Shown here: piece after piece, positions 45,817 to 54,911 of the stretch
Layout: the number at the start of each line of letters is the position of its first letter
Position numbering within the stretch: the first letter of the stretch is position 1
DNA from: Burkholderiales bacterium
GTDB taxonomy: Bacteria > Pseudomonadota > Gammaproteobacteria > Burkholderiales > Casimicrobiaceae
Reading direction: 5' to 3'
Assembly: GCA_905339295.1 (NCBI GenBank)
Contig: CAJPFI010000033.1
Coordinates: 56,612-120,611, forward strand
Length of the DNA: 64,000 nucleotides
The notes under the pieces: generated by a model
Database searches by the model: none
What the model was told of the DNA's origin: nothing
Seen by the model: the letters and a program-made list of their open reading frames with translations, nothing else
Made by a program: the position numbers and the translations under genes

Positions 45817-46929
45817 TCAACGGCCCAGGGCGAGCGCGAGCGCGGCGAGGAATCGCTCGTTCTCCGCCGGCAGTCCGACGGTCACGCGCAGCCACTCGGG
45901 CAATCCGTAGCCCGCCACCGGGCGCACGATGACTCCCTCGCGCAGCAGCACGTCGTAGACACGCGAGGCGTCGCCCACGCGGACGAGCACGAAGTTGCCG
46001 TGCGACGGGATCGATTCGACGCGAAGCGTCGCGAGTCCCGCATCGAGCTGCCGCATCCCCTCGCGATTGATCCGCGCGCTCTCTTCGGCATACGCTGTGT
46101 CGCCGAGCGCGGCGATGGCCGCGGCCTGCGCGAGCGAATTCACGTTGAACGGCTGGCGCACGCGGTTGAGGAGATCGGCGAGCGCCGGATCCATCACGCC
46201 GTAGCCCACGCGGAGCGCCGCGAGGCCGTACGCCTTCGAGAAGGTCCGGCACACGACCAGGTTCGGGTACCGGCCGATCCAGCCGATCGCCCGCGACCGG
46301 TCCGCGGGCGCGAGGTACTCGTCGTACGCTTCGTCGAGCACGACCGCCACCTCGCGCGGCACGGCGGCCACGAACGCCTCGACCTCCGCTCCGGGGATCC
46401 AGGTCCCGGTCGGGTTGTTCGGGTTGGCGACGAACAGGACGCGCGTGCGGGGGGTGATCGCGGCCCGCATCGCCGGGAGGTCGTGGCCGTACCGCTTCGC
46501 CGGCACCTCGACGCCCTTCGCGCCACGCGCGTGCGTCGCCAGCGGGTAGACCGCGAACGCATGCTGCGCGTACACGGCTTCGTCGCCCGGCGTGAGGAAT
46601 GCCTGCGTGACCATCTCCAGCACGTCGTTGCTGCCGTTGCCGAGCACGATCGCCTCGGGCGGGACGCCGAGCCTGGCGGCGAGCGCGACGCGCAGCGCGT
46701 AGCCGTTGCCGTCGGGATAGCGCGTGAGCTCGGCGGCGGCCGACCCGATCGCCGCGAGCGCCTTCGGGCTCGGCCCGCGCGGGTTCTCGTTCGACGCGAG
46801 CTTCACGATGCCGGCCGGGTCGAGGTCGAGTTCGCGCGCGAGCTCCTCGATCGGCTTGCCCGGCACGTAAGGCGCGATGTCGCGCACCCACGCGGGGGCG
46901 TGGGCCGCAGGTTCGGTGGCGGTCGTCAT
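45817..46929 (-). CDS. hisC: Histidinol-phosphate aminotransferase family (aromatic-cluster copy)
   Basis: PLP-dependent class I/II aminotransferase, 370 residues. Signatures: KLASNENPRGPSPKA, LGNGSNDVLEMVTQAFL, VANPNNPTGTWIPG, the AVVLDEAYDEYL region and the PLP lysine in VVCRTFSKAYGLAALRVGY (near residue 228). In this neighbourhood the enzyme usually serves both histidinol phosphate and aromatic amino acid transamination. It begins 5 nt before the pheA stop region and belongs to the same operon. Confidence 0.93.
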   Translation of the reverse strand: MTTATEPAAHAPAWVRDIAPYVPGKPIEELARELDLDPAGIVKLASNENPRGPSPKALAAIGSAAAELTRYPDGNGYALRVALAARLGVPPEAIVLGNGSNDVLEMVTQAFLTPGDEAVYAQHAFAVYPLATHARGAKGVEVPAKRYGHDLPAMRAAITPRTRVLFVANPNNPTGTWIPGAEVEAFVAAVPREVAVVLDEAYDEYLAPADRSRAIGWIGRYPNLVVCRTFSKAYGLAALRVGYGVMDPALADLLNRVRQPFNVNSLAQAAAIAALGDTAYAEESARINREGMRQLDAGLATLRVESIPSHGNFVLVRVGDASRVYDVLLREGVIVRPVAGYGLPEWLRVTVGLPAENERFLAALALALGR

Positions 46930-46934
46930 GGACG

Positions 46935-48032
46935 TCAGGGTTCGCGGGCCGCGGGATAGGAGCCCAGGAGCTTCAGGAAGGGAGCGCGCTGCGACAGCTC
47001 GGCGAGCGCGGCGGCGACCGGCGGGTCGTCACGATGGCCGGTCACGTCGATGTAGAACAGGTACTCCCACAGGCCCGTGCGCGCGGGGCGCGACTCGAAG
47101 CGCGTCATCGACACGCCGTGCCTGGCGAGCGGCTCGAGCAGCGCGTGGACCGCGCCGGGGCGGTTGGGGGTCGACATCACGAGCGACGTCTCGTCGCGGC
47201 CCGACGCCGCGACCTGCTGGCGGCCGAGCACCCAGAAGCGCGTCGTGTTGTTGGGCTCGTCCTCGATGTGCGCGGCGAGCACCGGGATGCCGTAGGTCGT
47301 CGAGGCGATCTCGCCGGCGATCGCGGCGCCGCCGGCCTCGGCGGCGGCGAGCCGCGCGGCCTCGGCATTGCTCGCGACGACGATGCGCGGCACCGTCGGC
47401 AGGTGCCGCGCGAGCCACTGCACGCACTGCGCGAACGACTGGGCATGCGAGTAGACCTGCCGCACGTCCGCGAGCGACCCGGCGCGCGACAGCAGGTTCT
47501 GCTGGACGCGCAGCTTCACTTCGCCGACCACCGACAGGTCGGTCACGACCATCAGGTCCAGCGTCCTCCCGACCGCGCCTTCGGTCGAGTTCTCGACCGG
47601 GACGACGGCGTAGTCGCAGCGCCCCGACTCGGCGGCGCGGAACACCTCGTCGATCGTTCCCTGCGGCACGACGTCGACGAATGCGCCGAAGTGCCGCGCG
47701 ACCGCGGCGTGCGTGAACGTGCCGGGCGGCCCGAGGTAGGCGATCGACAGGCGGCGCTCGAGCGCGAGGCAGGCGGACATGATCTGCCGGAACACGACGA
47801 CGACCGCCTCGCCGGGCAGCGGACCCGGGTTCTCGCGCTCGATCCGCGCGAGCACCTGCGCCTCGCGTTCGGGACGGTACGACGGCGCGCCCGAGCCCTC
47901 CTTCAGCCTGCCGATCGCCTGCGCGTGACGCGCACGCTCGGAGAGCCGCGCGAGGATCTCGCGGTCGAGCGCGTCGATCGCGTCGCGATGGCGCGCCAGT
48001 TCGTCGTCGTCGCCTGCCACGGTGCCGGTCAT
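46935..48032 (-). CDS. pheA: P-protein: chorismate mutase / prephenate dehydratase
   Basis: Phenylalanine branch enzyme, 365 residues. Residues ~10-95 are an AroQ chorismate mutase (DAIDALDREILARLSERARH). The middle is prephenate dehydratase (IAYLGPPGTFTHAAVARHF and the catalytic VPVENSTEGAVGRTLD). The C-terminal ACT domain has LVMSTPNRPGAVHALLEPL and FESRPARTGLWEYLFYIDV, the Phe-binding feedback site. ATG 48032 gives the family start. The usual betaproteobacterial serC between gyrA and pheA is missing; the 186-bp gap is GC-rich and has no gene. Confidence 0.95.
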   Translation of the reverse strand: MTGTVAGDDDELARHRDAIDALDREILARLSERARHAQAIGRLKEGSGAPSYRPEREAQVLARIERENPGPLPGEAVVVVFRQIMSACLALERRLSIAYLGPPGTFTHAAVARHFGAFVDVVPQGTIDEVFRAAESGRCDYAVVPVENSTEGAVGRTLDLMVVTDLSVVGEVKLRVQQNLLSRAGSLADVRQVYSHAQSFAQCVQWLARHLPTVPRIVVASNAEAARLAAAEAGGAAIAGEIASTTYGIPVLAAHIEDEPNNTTRFWVLGRQQVAASGRDETSLVMSTPNRPGAVHALLEPLARHGVSMTRFESRPARTGLWEYLFYIDVTGHRDDPPVAAALAELSQRAPFLKLLGSYPAAREP

Positions 48033-48218
48033 CGCTCGAAGTGCGCGGTCATGGCAGGACATCCTCCGGGACTGCCGCCCCGGCGTGGCGCTCCCCCTCC
48101 CGGGGAAACGGGCGAGCACGGGAATCACGCTTCGCCGCGGCGCGATCGGCGCGGCTCCCCGCGGGGGGCAACGCGCGCCCGGGACGGCCCGGCGGGCACG
48201 TGGACGGCCGTGGGGCGC

Positions 48219-50765
48219 TCACTCCTCGTCCTCGTCGCGCTCGACCACGCGCTCGAGGCCGGCGAGCTTCTCGCCCCCCGACAGGTTGATGAGCGTCACG
48301 CCCTGCGTCGAGCGGCTCATCTCGCGGATCGACTTCACCTGCGTGCGGATCAGCACGCCGCCGGTCGAGATGAGCATCACCTCGTCGTCCTTCGACACCA
48401 GCGCCGCCGCGACGACCTTGCCGTTGCGCTCCGTCTGCTGGATCGCGATCATTCCCTTGGTGCCGCGGGCGTGCCGCGTGTGCTCGACGATCGGCGTGCG
48501 CTTGCCGAAGCCGTTCTCGGTGGCTGTCAGCACCGACTGGTCCTCGTCCCCGGCCACCAGCAGCGCGATCACCTTCTGCCCCTTGCCGAGCGTCATGCCG
48601 CGAACGCCATGCGCGGTGCGCCCCATCGGCCGCACGTCGTTCTCGTCGAAGCGCACCGCCTTGCCGCCCGAGCTGAACAGCATCACGTCGTGCTTCCCGT
48701 CGGTCAGCGCGACGCCGATCAGCCGGTCGCCGTCCGCGAGGTCCACCGCGATGATCCCCGACGGCCGCGGCCGCGAGAAGTGCGAGAGCGCCGACTTCTT
48801 CACGGTGCCCATCGCCGTCGCCATGAACACGTACTGCGTCTCGGTGAACTCCTTGACCGGCAGGATCGCGGTGATCTTCTCGTTGTCCGCGAGCGGGACG
48901 AGATTGACGATCGGCTTGCCGCGCGAGCTGCGGCTCCCCTGCGGGACGTTGTAGACCTTGAGCCAATAGACGCGGCCCCGGTTGGAGAAGCACAGGAGGA
49001 AGTCGTGGGTGTTCGCCATGAACATGCGCTCGACGAAATCGTCCTCCTTGGTCGCCGTCGCCTGCTTGCCGCGGCCGCCGCGCCGCTGCGCGCGGTACTC
49101 GTCGACCGGCTGCGCCTTCAGGTAGCCGCCGTGCGAGATCGTGACCACCATGTCCTGCGGCGCGATCAGGTCCTCGATCGAGAGATCCTCGCCCTGCGCG
49201 ACGATCTCCGAGCGGCGCTTGTCGCCGAACTCGGCGCGGATCGCCGCGAGCTCGTCGCCGACGATCCGCGTCACCCGCGCCGGCTTCGCGAGGACGTCGA
49301 TCAGCTCGGCGATCAGCTCCATCACCTCGCGGTACTCGCCGGTGATCTTGTCCTGCTCGAGGCCGGTGAGGCGCTGCAGGCGCATCTCGAGGATCGCCTG
49401 CGCCTGCGTGTCGGACAGGCGGTAGCCGTCCTCCGTCGCGCCGAATCCCGCGGGCAGCCCCTCCGGGCGCGCCTGGCCGGCGAGCGCGCGCTTCAGCATC
49501 TCCTCGACGACCGCGCTCTTCCACGCCCGCGACATCAGCGCGGCCTTCGCCTCGGGGGGCGTCGGCGACGCCTTGATCAGCGCGATCATCTCGTCGACGT
49601 TGGCGAGCGCGACCGCGAGTCCCTCGAGGATGTGGCCACGGTCGCGCGCCTTGCGCAGCTCGAAGCGCGTGCGCCGGACGACGACCTCGCGGCGATGCTG
49701 CAGGAAGAACTCGATGAACTGCCGCAGGTTGAGCAGCCGCGGCTGGGCGTCGACCAGCGCGACCATGTTCATGCCGAAGCTGTCCTGCAGCTGCGTCAGC
49801 TTGTAGAGGTTGTTGAGGACGATCTCGGGAACCTCGCCACGCTTCAGCTCGATCACGACGCGCATGCCGGACTTGTCCGACTCGTCGCGCAGGTCCGAGA
49901 TGCCCTCGAGCCGCTTCTCGCGGACCAGCTCGCCGATGCGCGTGAGCAGGTTCGCCTTGTTCACCTGGTAGGGAATCTCGTCGACGATGATCGCCTGGCG
50001 GCTGCCCTTGTCGAGGTCCTCGACGTGCGTGCGCGCACGGATCACGACGCGGCCGCGGCCGGTGCGGTAGCCCTCGCGCACGCCCTCGAGGCCGTAGATG
50101 ATCCCGGCGGTCGGGAAGTCCGGCGCCGGGATGATCTCCATCAGCTCGTCGACGGTGAGCGCCGGGTTCGCGAGCAACGCGAGGCAGCCCGCGATCGTCT
50201 CGGTCAGGTTGTGCGGCGGGATGTTCGTGGCCATGCCGACGGCGATCCCCGACGAGCCGTTCACGAGCAGGTTCGGCAGGCGCGACGGCAGGACCGACGG
50301 CTCCTCCTCCTTGCCGTCGTAGTTCGGGACGAAGTCGACCGTCTCCTTGTCGATGTCGGCCGTGAGCTCGTTGGCGATCTTCTGCAGCCGGCATTCGGTG
50401 TAGCGCATCGCCGCCGCGTTGTCGCCGTCGACCGATCCGAAGTTGCCCTGCCCGTCGATCAGCGGATAGCGCAGGCTGAAGTCCTGCGCCATGCGCACCA
50501 GCGTGTCGTAGATCGCCATGTCACCGTGCGGGTGATACTTCCCCATCACGTCGCCGACCACCCGCGCGCACTTCACGTACGGGCGGTTCCAGGCGATGTT
50601 GGATTCGGCCATCGCGTAGAGCACGCGCCGGTGGACCGGCTTGAGGCCGTCGCGCACGTCCGGGAGCGCGCGCCCGACGATCACGCTCATCGCGTAATCG
50701 AGGTAGCTGTGCCGCATCTCGGCTTCGAGGCTGACGGGGAGGGTTTCCTTGGCGAACGTGTCCAT
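48219..50765 (-). CDS. gyrA: DNA gyrase subunit A
   Basis: 848 residues. Co-linear with E. coli GyrA at the N-terminus: active-site Tyr122 (AAMRYTECR) and the quinolone region KYHPHGDMAIYDTLVRM, so position 83 is Met (codon 50517-50519) and Asp87 is retained. The GyrA box QRRGGRGK (near residue 540) shows that it is GyrA rather than ParC and able to wrap DNA. The C-terminal six-bladed pinwheel ends in an acidic tail (ERDEDEE). It is the first gene of the minus-strand aromatic run and is divergent from ompA. Confidence 0.97.
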   Translation of the reverse strand: MDTFAKETLPVSLEAEMRHSYLDYAMSVIVGRALPDVRDGLKPVHRRVLYAMAESNIAWNRPYVKCARVVGDVMGKYHPHGDMAIYDTLVRMAQDFSLRYPLIDGQGNFGSVDGDNAAAMRYTECRLQKIANELTADIDKETVDFVPNYDGKEEEPSVLPSRLPNLLVNGSSGIAVGMATNIPPHNLTETIAGCLALLANPALTVDELMEIIPAPDFPTAGIIYGLEGVREGYRTGRGRVVIRARTHVEDLDKGSRQAIIVDEIPYQVNKANLLTRIGELVREKRLEGISDLRDESDKSGMRVVIELKRGEVPEIVLNNLYKLTQLQDSFGMNMVALVDAQPRLLNLRQFIEFFLQHRREVVVRRTRFELRKARDRGHILEGLAVALANVDEMIALIKASPTPPEAKAALMSRAWKSAVVEEMLKRALAGQARPEGLPAGFGATEDGYRLSDTQAQAILEMRLQRLTGLEQDKITGEYREVMELIAELIDVLAKPARVTRIVGDELAAIRAEFGDKRRSEIVAQGEDLSIEDLIAPQDMVVTISHGGYLKAQPVDEYRAQRRGGRGKQATATKEDDFVERMFMANTHDFLLCFSNRGRVYWLKVYNVPQGSRSSRGKPIVNLVPLADNEKITAILPVKEFTETQYVFMATAMGTVKKSALSHFSRPRPSGIIAVDLADGDRLIGVALTDGKHDVMLFSSGGKAVRFDENDVRPMGRTAHGVRGMTLGKGQKVIALLVAGDEDQSVLTATENGFGKRTPIVEHTRHARGTKGMIAIQQTERNGKVVAAALVSKDDEVMLISTGGVLIRTQVKSIREMSRSTQGVTLINLSGGEKLAGLERVVERDEDEE

Positions 50766-50929
50766 GCGCGGCGGATTTCGCTATGTTTGTCGCAGTCGGG
50801 CGCGGTGCCCGGACGACGCTCCGCAGGGGCTCGGAGGGCCGGCCGGCATCCGCCCGGCGGCAAGCCTGGTGGTCGTCGGGAAGAGCGTGGCGCGCCGGCG
50901 AGCGCGACAGATGCCCTTGAAATCGTTGG

Positions 50930-50935
50930 ATTTTA
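50930..50935 (-). promoter_or_regulatory. -10-like TAAAAT for gyrA
   Basis: TAAAAT on the minus strand in the context GTGCTAAAATCC. The upstream -35 match (TGTCGC at 18 bp) is weak. It predicts a leader of about 160 nt. Confidence 0.4.
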
Positions 50936-50995
50936 GCACGCCGTTGTAATGCCGCGACATTCTCCCGGTTGTCCTACACAGCCGCCGGAAGGGTT

Positions 50996-51025
50996 TTGCG
51001 CCGCCCAAACACGCTGTGATATAGT
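50996..51025 (+). promoter_or_regulatory. sigma70-like promoter of ompA
   Basis: TTGCGC (50996-51001), 18-bp spacer, TATAGT (51020-51025). The leader is about 95 nt and ends in a good ribosome site AAGGGG (51114-51119), 7 nt before the ATG, as expected for a highly expressed outer-membrane protein. Confidence 0.6.
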
Positions 51026-51126
51026 GACCTCGGACCAAAGCATCTGCCGCGTCAGGGAGTTAACGGCGCGACTCCAAGCCCAACCTCGCAAAACATCTCC
51101 AAAACCAGAGCCTAAGGGGTGAAACA

Positions 51127-51921
51127 ATGAATCGTCGTCTCCTTTCCGCTGCTGCGGTCGGCATCCTCGCCTCGGCGCTTGCCGGCGTTGCCGGGGCGCA
51201 GACCCGCGGGTACGTGCCGGGCACCGCGGAGTGCAGCACATCGAATTGCGGCTACGTGTTGTCGTTCGCCTCGACGCCGGGCAACAACGTCGTGAGGAGC
51301 GCCGTCTACAACAGTTCCGCGGGCATCTCCGGCAACCTGTGCTACCGCACCGGCTATTGGACGCCGAGCATGGCGATCGCGGCCTGCGACCCGGATCTCG
51401 TTCCGGCCGCGATGGCTGCGGCGCCTCCGGCGGCGCCGGCCCCGGCCGCCCGTCCGGCCCCGGCTGCACCTGCACCCGCCGCGCCCGCCGCGCGCCCGGC
51501 CGCACCCGCCGCGGCCCCCGCCGCACCCGGCGTCCAGAAGATCACGCTCGCGTCGAAGGCGCTGTTCGACTTCGACAAGGCGGTGCTGAAGCCGGAAGGC
51601 AAGGCGGCGATCGACAGCGAGATCATCTCGAAGCTGTCGCAGGTCCAGCGCCTCGAACTGGTGCTCGTGACCGGCCACACCGACCGCATCGGCACGCAGG
51701 CCTACAACCAGCGCCTGTCCGAGCGCCGGGCCGACGCCGTCCGCGACTACCTGGTCAGCAAGGGCGTCGCGCGCGACAAGATCGAGACGCTGGGCATGGG
51801 CAAGACCCAGCCGGTCCCGGGCGTGGTCTGCAACATGAAGGCGATGAAGGAGCTGATCGCCTGCCTCGCGCCGAACCGCCGCGTCGAGGTCGAGGTCAAG
51901 GGCGAAGCGGTCCGCCGCTGA
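51127..51921 (+). CDS. ompA: OmpA-family peptidoglycan-binding outer membrane protein
   Basis: 264 residues. Sec signal peptide ending AGVAGAQ (cleavage near residue 23). A short N-terminal domain (~75 residues) has four cysteines (AECSTSNCGY, NLCYRTGYW, IAACDPDLV) and no room for an eight-strand barrel. A ~40-residue Ala/Pro linker follows, then the OmpA C-terminal domain (LFDFDKAVLKPEGK, GHTDRIGTQAYNQRLSERRA with the peptidoglycan-binding Asp and Arg). It thus anchors the outer membrane to the wall. The position divergent to gyrA, and the short N-terminus, are usual in Betaproteobacteria. Confidence 0.92.
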   Translation: MNRRLLSAAAVGILASALAGVAGAQTRGYVPGTAECSTSNCGYVLSFASTPGNNVVRSAVYNSSAGISGNLCYRTGYWTPSMAIAACDPDLVPAAMAAAPPAAPAPAARPAPAAPAPAAPAARPAAPAAAPAAPGVQKITLASKALFDFDKAVLKPEGKAAIDSEIISKLSQVQRLELVLVTGHTDRIGTQAYNQRLSERRADAVRDYLVSKGVARDKIETLGMGKTQPVPGVVCNMKAMKELIACLAPNRRVEVEVKGEAVRR

Positions 51922-51942
51922 ACCGTCCCGCGCCTCACGAAG

Positions 51943-51971
51943 AGCCCCGCCTGGTGCGGGGCTTTTCTTTT
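51943..51971 (+). terminator. Intrinsic terminator of ompA
   Basis: Perfect 8-bp stem AGCCCCGC (51943-51950) / GCGGGGCT (51956-51963), loop CTGGT, then TTTCTTTT. It lies 22 nt after the ompA stop and is the clearest intrinsic terminator in the window. Confidence 0.92.
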
Positions 51972-52064
51972 CCCGCGGCCGGACGCGACGTCCCACCCCC
52001 GCTCGCCCGGGTCGATCGCGCCCTGCGCGGCGTTCCCGGGTCCGACCTCGCGCCCGGCGCCCGG

Positions 52065-52070
52065 TAGAAT
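52065..52070 (+). promoter_or_regulatory. -10 TAGAAT, probably giving a leaderless mRNA
   Basis: TAGAAT ends 7 nt before the ATG at 52078, with no Shine-Dalgarno in between. The predicted start of transcription is at or next to the ATG. Confidence 0.5.
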
Positions 52071-52077
52071 CGCGTCG

Positions 52078-53403
52078 ATGAACGAAACGCAGGCGACGCG
52101 CGAAGCGGATCTCGCGATCCACGCGCGCTGGATCGTGCCGGTCGATCCTCCAGGCGTGCTCGAGCACCACGCACTGGTCGTCGATCGCGGCAGGATCGTC
52201 GCGCTCGTCCCGTCTTCCGGGGTCGCGGCGTCGTGGTCGCCGCGCGAGACGATCACGCTGCACTCGCACCTGCTGATGCCGGGGCTCGTCAACGCGCACG
52301 CGCACTCGGCGATGGCGCTGATGCGCGGCGTGGCCGACGACCTGCCGCTCCGGACGTGGCTCGAGAAGCACATCTGGCCGCGCGAGGCGGTTCACGTCTC
52401 ACCCGAATTCGTCCGCGACGGCACGCTCGTCGCCTGCGCCGAGATGCTTGCCGGCGGCATCACCTGCTGCAACGACATGTACTTCTATCCGGACGCCGCC
52501 GCGCGCGCCTACGAGGAGACCGGGCTCCGCGCGATGCTCGGCATGCCGGTGCTCGACTTCCCGACCGCGTACGCGCCCGACGCCGACGGATACCTGCGTG
52601 AGGGCCTCGCGGCCCGCGACCGGCACAAGCACTCGCCTCGCCTCTCGTTCTCGCTCGCGCCGCACGCGCCCTACACGGTCGGCGACGGGAGCTTCGCGAA
52701 GGTGGTCACCTACGCGCGCCAGCTCGACCTGCCGATCCAGACGCACCTGCAGGAGACGCGGTCGGAGCGCGACGACGCGCTCGCGTCGACCGGCGCGACG
52801 CCGCTCGCGCGGCTCGACCGGCTGGGCGCGACGGGTCCGGCGTTCATCGCGATCCACGCCGTGCATCCGGGGCCTGGCGATGCCGCGATCCTCGCGCGCC
52901 AGGGTTGCCACGTCGTCCATTGCCCCGGATCGAACATGAAGCTGGCGAGCGGCGCCGCGCCGGTCGACGCGTACCTCGCCGCCGGCATCAACGTCGCGCT
53001 CGGGACCGACAGCGCTGCGTCGAACAATCGCCTCGACCTGTTCGCGGAGATGCGCCTCGCGTCGCTGCTCGCGAAAGTGACCTCGGGCGACGCGGCGGCG
53101 CTGCCCGCCGCGACCGCGCTCCGCATGGCGACGCTCAACGGCGCGAAGGCGCTCGGCCTCGACGGGCGCATCGGATCGCTCGCGCCCGGCAAGGACGCCG
53201 ACGTCGTCGCCGTCGACCTGTCGGCGGTCGAGCTCGCACCCTGCTACGATCCGGTGTCGCACCTCGTGCACGCCGCGGGCCGCGAGCACGTCACCGACGT
53301 GTGGATCCAAGGCGAGCGGCTCTTCGCGCAACGCGCGCTCACCCGCCTCGACGCGGCCGCGATCGCGGCGCGCGCCGCGCTGTGGCGCGATCGCATCGCC
53401 TGA
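52078..53403 (+). CDS. TRZ/ATZ-family amidohydrolase (MTA/SAH deaminase-like)
   Basis: 441 residues, cytoplasmic. Metal-binding and catalytic motifs: [17 protein letters not shown] (HxH), [22 protein letters not shown] (His and Glu), [14 protein letters not shown] and [14 protein letters not shown]. It is of the type annotated as 5-methylthioadenosine/S-adenosylhomocysteine deaminase or TRZ/ATZ hydrolase. It is often next to ubiG in Betaproteobacteria, a link that may reflect removal of SAH made by the methyltransferase (inference). ubiG follows after 23 nt. Confidence 0.9.
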   Translation: MNETQATREADLAIHARWIVPVDPPGVLEHHALVVDRGRIVALVPSSGVAASWSPRETITLHSHLLMPGLVNAHAHSAMALMRGVADDLPLRTWLEKHIWPREAVHVSPEFVRDGTLVACAEMLAGGITCCNDMYFYPDAAARAYEETGLRAMLGMPVLDFPTAYAPDADGYLREGLAARDRHKHSPRLSFSLAPHAPYTVGDGSFAKVVTYARQLDLPIQTHLQETRSERDDALASTGATPLARLDRLGATGPAFIAIHAVHPGPGDAAILARQGCHVVHCPGSNMKLASGAAPVDAYLAAGINVALGTDSAASNNRLDLFAEMRLASLLAKVTSGDAAALPAATALRMATLNGAKALGLDGRIGSLAPGKDADVVAVDLSAVELAPCYDPVSHLVHAAGREHVTDVWIQGERLFAQRALTRLDAAAIAARAALWRDRIA

Positions 53404-53426
53404 CCCCGCCGACGCCGACGACCCCC

Positions 53427-54161
53427 ATGGCACATCCCGTCCCCGCAGCCGCACCGAACGCCGATCCCGCCGAGCTCGCGAGGTTCGCGGCGCTCGCGCA
53501 CCGATGGTGGGATCCGGAGAGCGAATTCAAGGCGCTGCACGACATCAACCCGCTGCGGCTCGACTGGATCGACCGGCTGTGCGGAGGGCTCGCCGGCAAG
53601 CGCGTCGTCGACGTCGGCTGCGGCGGCGGCATCCTCGCCGAGTCGATGGCCGCGCGCGGGGCCCACGTGCTCGGCATCGACCTCGCGGAGAAGCCGCTCG
53701 GCGTCGCGAAGCTCCACCGGCTCGAGACCGGCGTGACGGTCGACTACCGGCTCGCAGGCGCCGAGGCGCTCGCGCGCGAGGCGCCTGCGTCGTACGACGT
53801 GGTCACGTGCATGGAGCTGCTCGAGCACGTTCCAGATCCCGCGTCGACCCTCGGCGCGTGCGCGACGCTCGCGCGGCCGGGAGGCCACGTCGTCGTCTCG
53901 ACGATCAACCGCAATCCGAAGTCCTACCTGTTCGCCATTGTCGGCGCCGAGTACCTGCTGCGCATGCTGCCGCGCGGCACGCACGACTGGTCGCGGTTCC
54001 TCAAGCCCGCGGAGGTCGCGCGCCATGCGCGCCATGCCGGGCTCGACCTGGTCGAGATCGCCGGCATGACGTACAACCCGTTCGCGCGGCGCTACCGCCT
54101 CGCCGCCGACACGTCGGTCAACTATCTCGCCGCGTTCCGTCGCCCCGGATCCGCGCGATGA
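53427..54161 (+). CDS. ubiG: 3-demethylubiquinol / polyprenyl-dihydroxybenzoate O-methyltransferase
   Basis: SAM-dependent enzyme that performs both O-methylations of ubiquinone. 244 residues: [20 protein letters not shown] (family opening), SAM motif [16 protein letters not shown] (near residue 55), [13 protein letters not shown] and [22 protein letters not shown], all typical of UbiG. The ATG overlap with gph (ATGA) shows coupling. Confidence 0.96.
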   Translation: MAHPVPAAAPNADPAELARFAALAHRWWDPESEFKALHDINPLRLDWIDRLCGGLAGKRVVDVGCGGGILAESMAARGAHVLGIDLAEKPLGVAKLHRLETGVTVDYRLAGAEALAREAPASYDVVTCMELLEHVPDPASTLGACATLARPGGHVVVSTINRNPKSYLFAIVGAEYLLRMLPRGTHDWSRFLKPAEVARHARHAGLDLVEIAGMTYNPFARRYRLAADTSVNYLAAFRRPGSAR

Positions 54162-54832
54162 CGGCGAGCGGGAGGCTCGACGTCGGGGCGGTGCTGTTCG
54201 ATCTCGACGGCACGCTCGCCGACACGGCGGGCGACCTCGCGGGCGCGCTCAACCGCGTCCGCGCGGACCAAGGCCAGCCGCCGATGCCGGTCGAGTCGCT
54301 GCGCCGGCACGCGAGCTCGGGCGCGCGCGGGCTCCTCGCCGCGGGCATGGGCCTGGTTCCGGGCGGCGAGGGCTACGAGTCGGCGCGCGAGGCCTTCCTG
54401 CGCCACTACGCGGCATGCCTCGTCGACACGACACGCCTGTTCGACGGCGTCGAGGAAATGCTCGCGGGGATCGAGGCGCGTGGTCTCGCGTGGGGAATCG
54501 TCACCAACAAGGCCGAGCGCTACACGGGGCCGGTCGTCGTCGCGCTGGGACTCGCCGACCGCGCGGGGACGATCGTGAGCGGCGACACGACGCCGCATCC
54601 GAAGCCACACCCCGCCCCGCTGCTGCACGCGGCGTCCGCGTTGCGGCTGCCGCCGTCGCACTGCGTGTATGTCGGGGACGACCGGCGCGACATCGATGCC
54701 GGCAATTCGGCCGGCATGCCCACGCTGGTCGCCCACTGGGGTTACCTCGGCAACGGCGATCCGCCGTCGTCGTGGCCGGCGCGCGGCTGGCTCGACACCC
54801 CGCGCGACCTGGCTGCCTGGCTGCCGGCGTAG
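54158..54832 (+). CDS. gph: Phosphoglycolate phosphatase (HAD family)
   Basis: Hydrolyses 2-phosphoglycolate, made in DNA repair. 224 residues: HAD motif [17 protein letters not shown] (catalytic Asp pair), motif [13 protein letters not shown], motif III/IV region [11 protein letters not shown] and [17 protein letters not shown]. The betaproteobacterial ubiG-gph order supports the assignment over other HAD phosphatases. The last ~20 residues are variable. 79 bp separate its stop from the stop of the convergent GspC-like gene. Confidence 0.92.
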   Translation: MTASGRLDVGAVLFDLDGTLADTAGDLAGALNRVRADQGQPPMPVESLRRHASSGARGLLAAGMGLVPGGEGYESAREAFLRHYAACLVDTTRLFDGVEEMLAGIEARGLAWGIVTNKAERYTGPVVVALGLADRAGTIVSGDTTPHPKPHPAPLLHAASALRLPPSHCVYVGDDRRDIDAGNSAGMPTLVAHWGYLGNGDPPSSWPARGWLDTPRDLAAWLPA

Positions 54833-54911
54833 CGGCGCCCCCTGGCGGTCTCGCTGCGGAAGCGCGGCGATCGCCGGCGTCGCGTGTCGGCCGCCGCGGG
54901 GACCGCATTCC

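Larger units (their letters stand above)
50766..51126. other. Divergent gyrA / ompA intergenic region
   Basis: 361 bp with no gene. The gyrA-proximal 150 bp is GC-rich leader. The middle and right parts hold the gyrA -10 candidate, the ompA promoter and a long pyrimidine/adenine-rich ompA leader (51030-51120), listed separately. Confidence 0.6.

Noticed and set aside
47034..50936. 1300-codon plus-strand open frame opposite pheA and gyrA
   Set aside because: Antisense to two highly conserved genes and of shadow-type composition.
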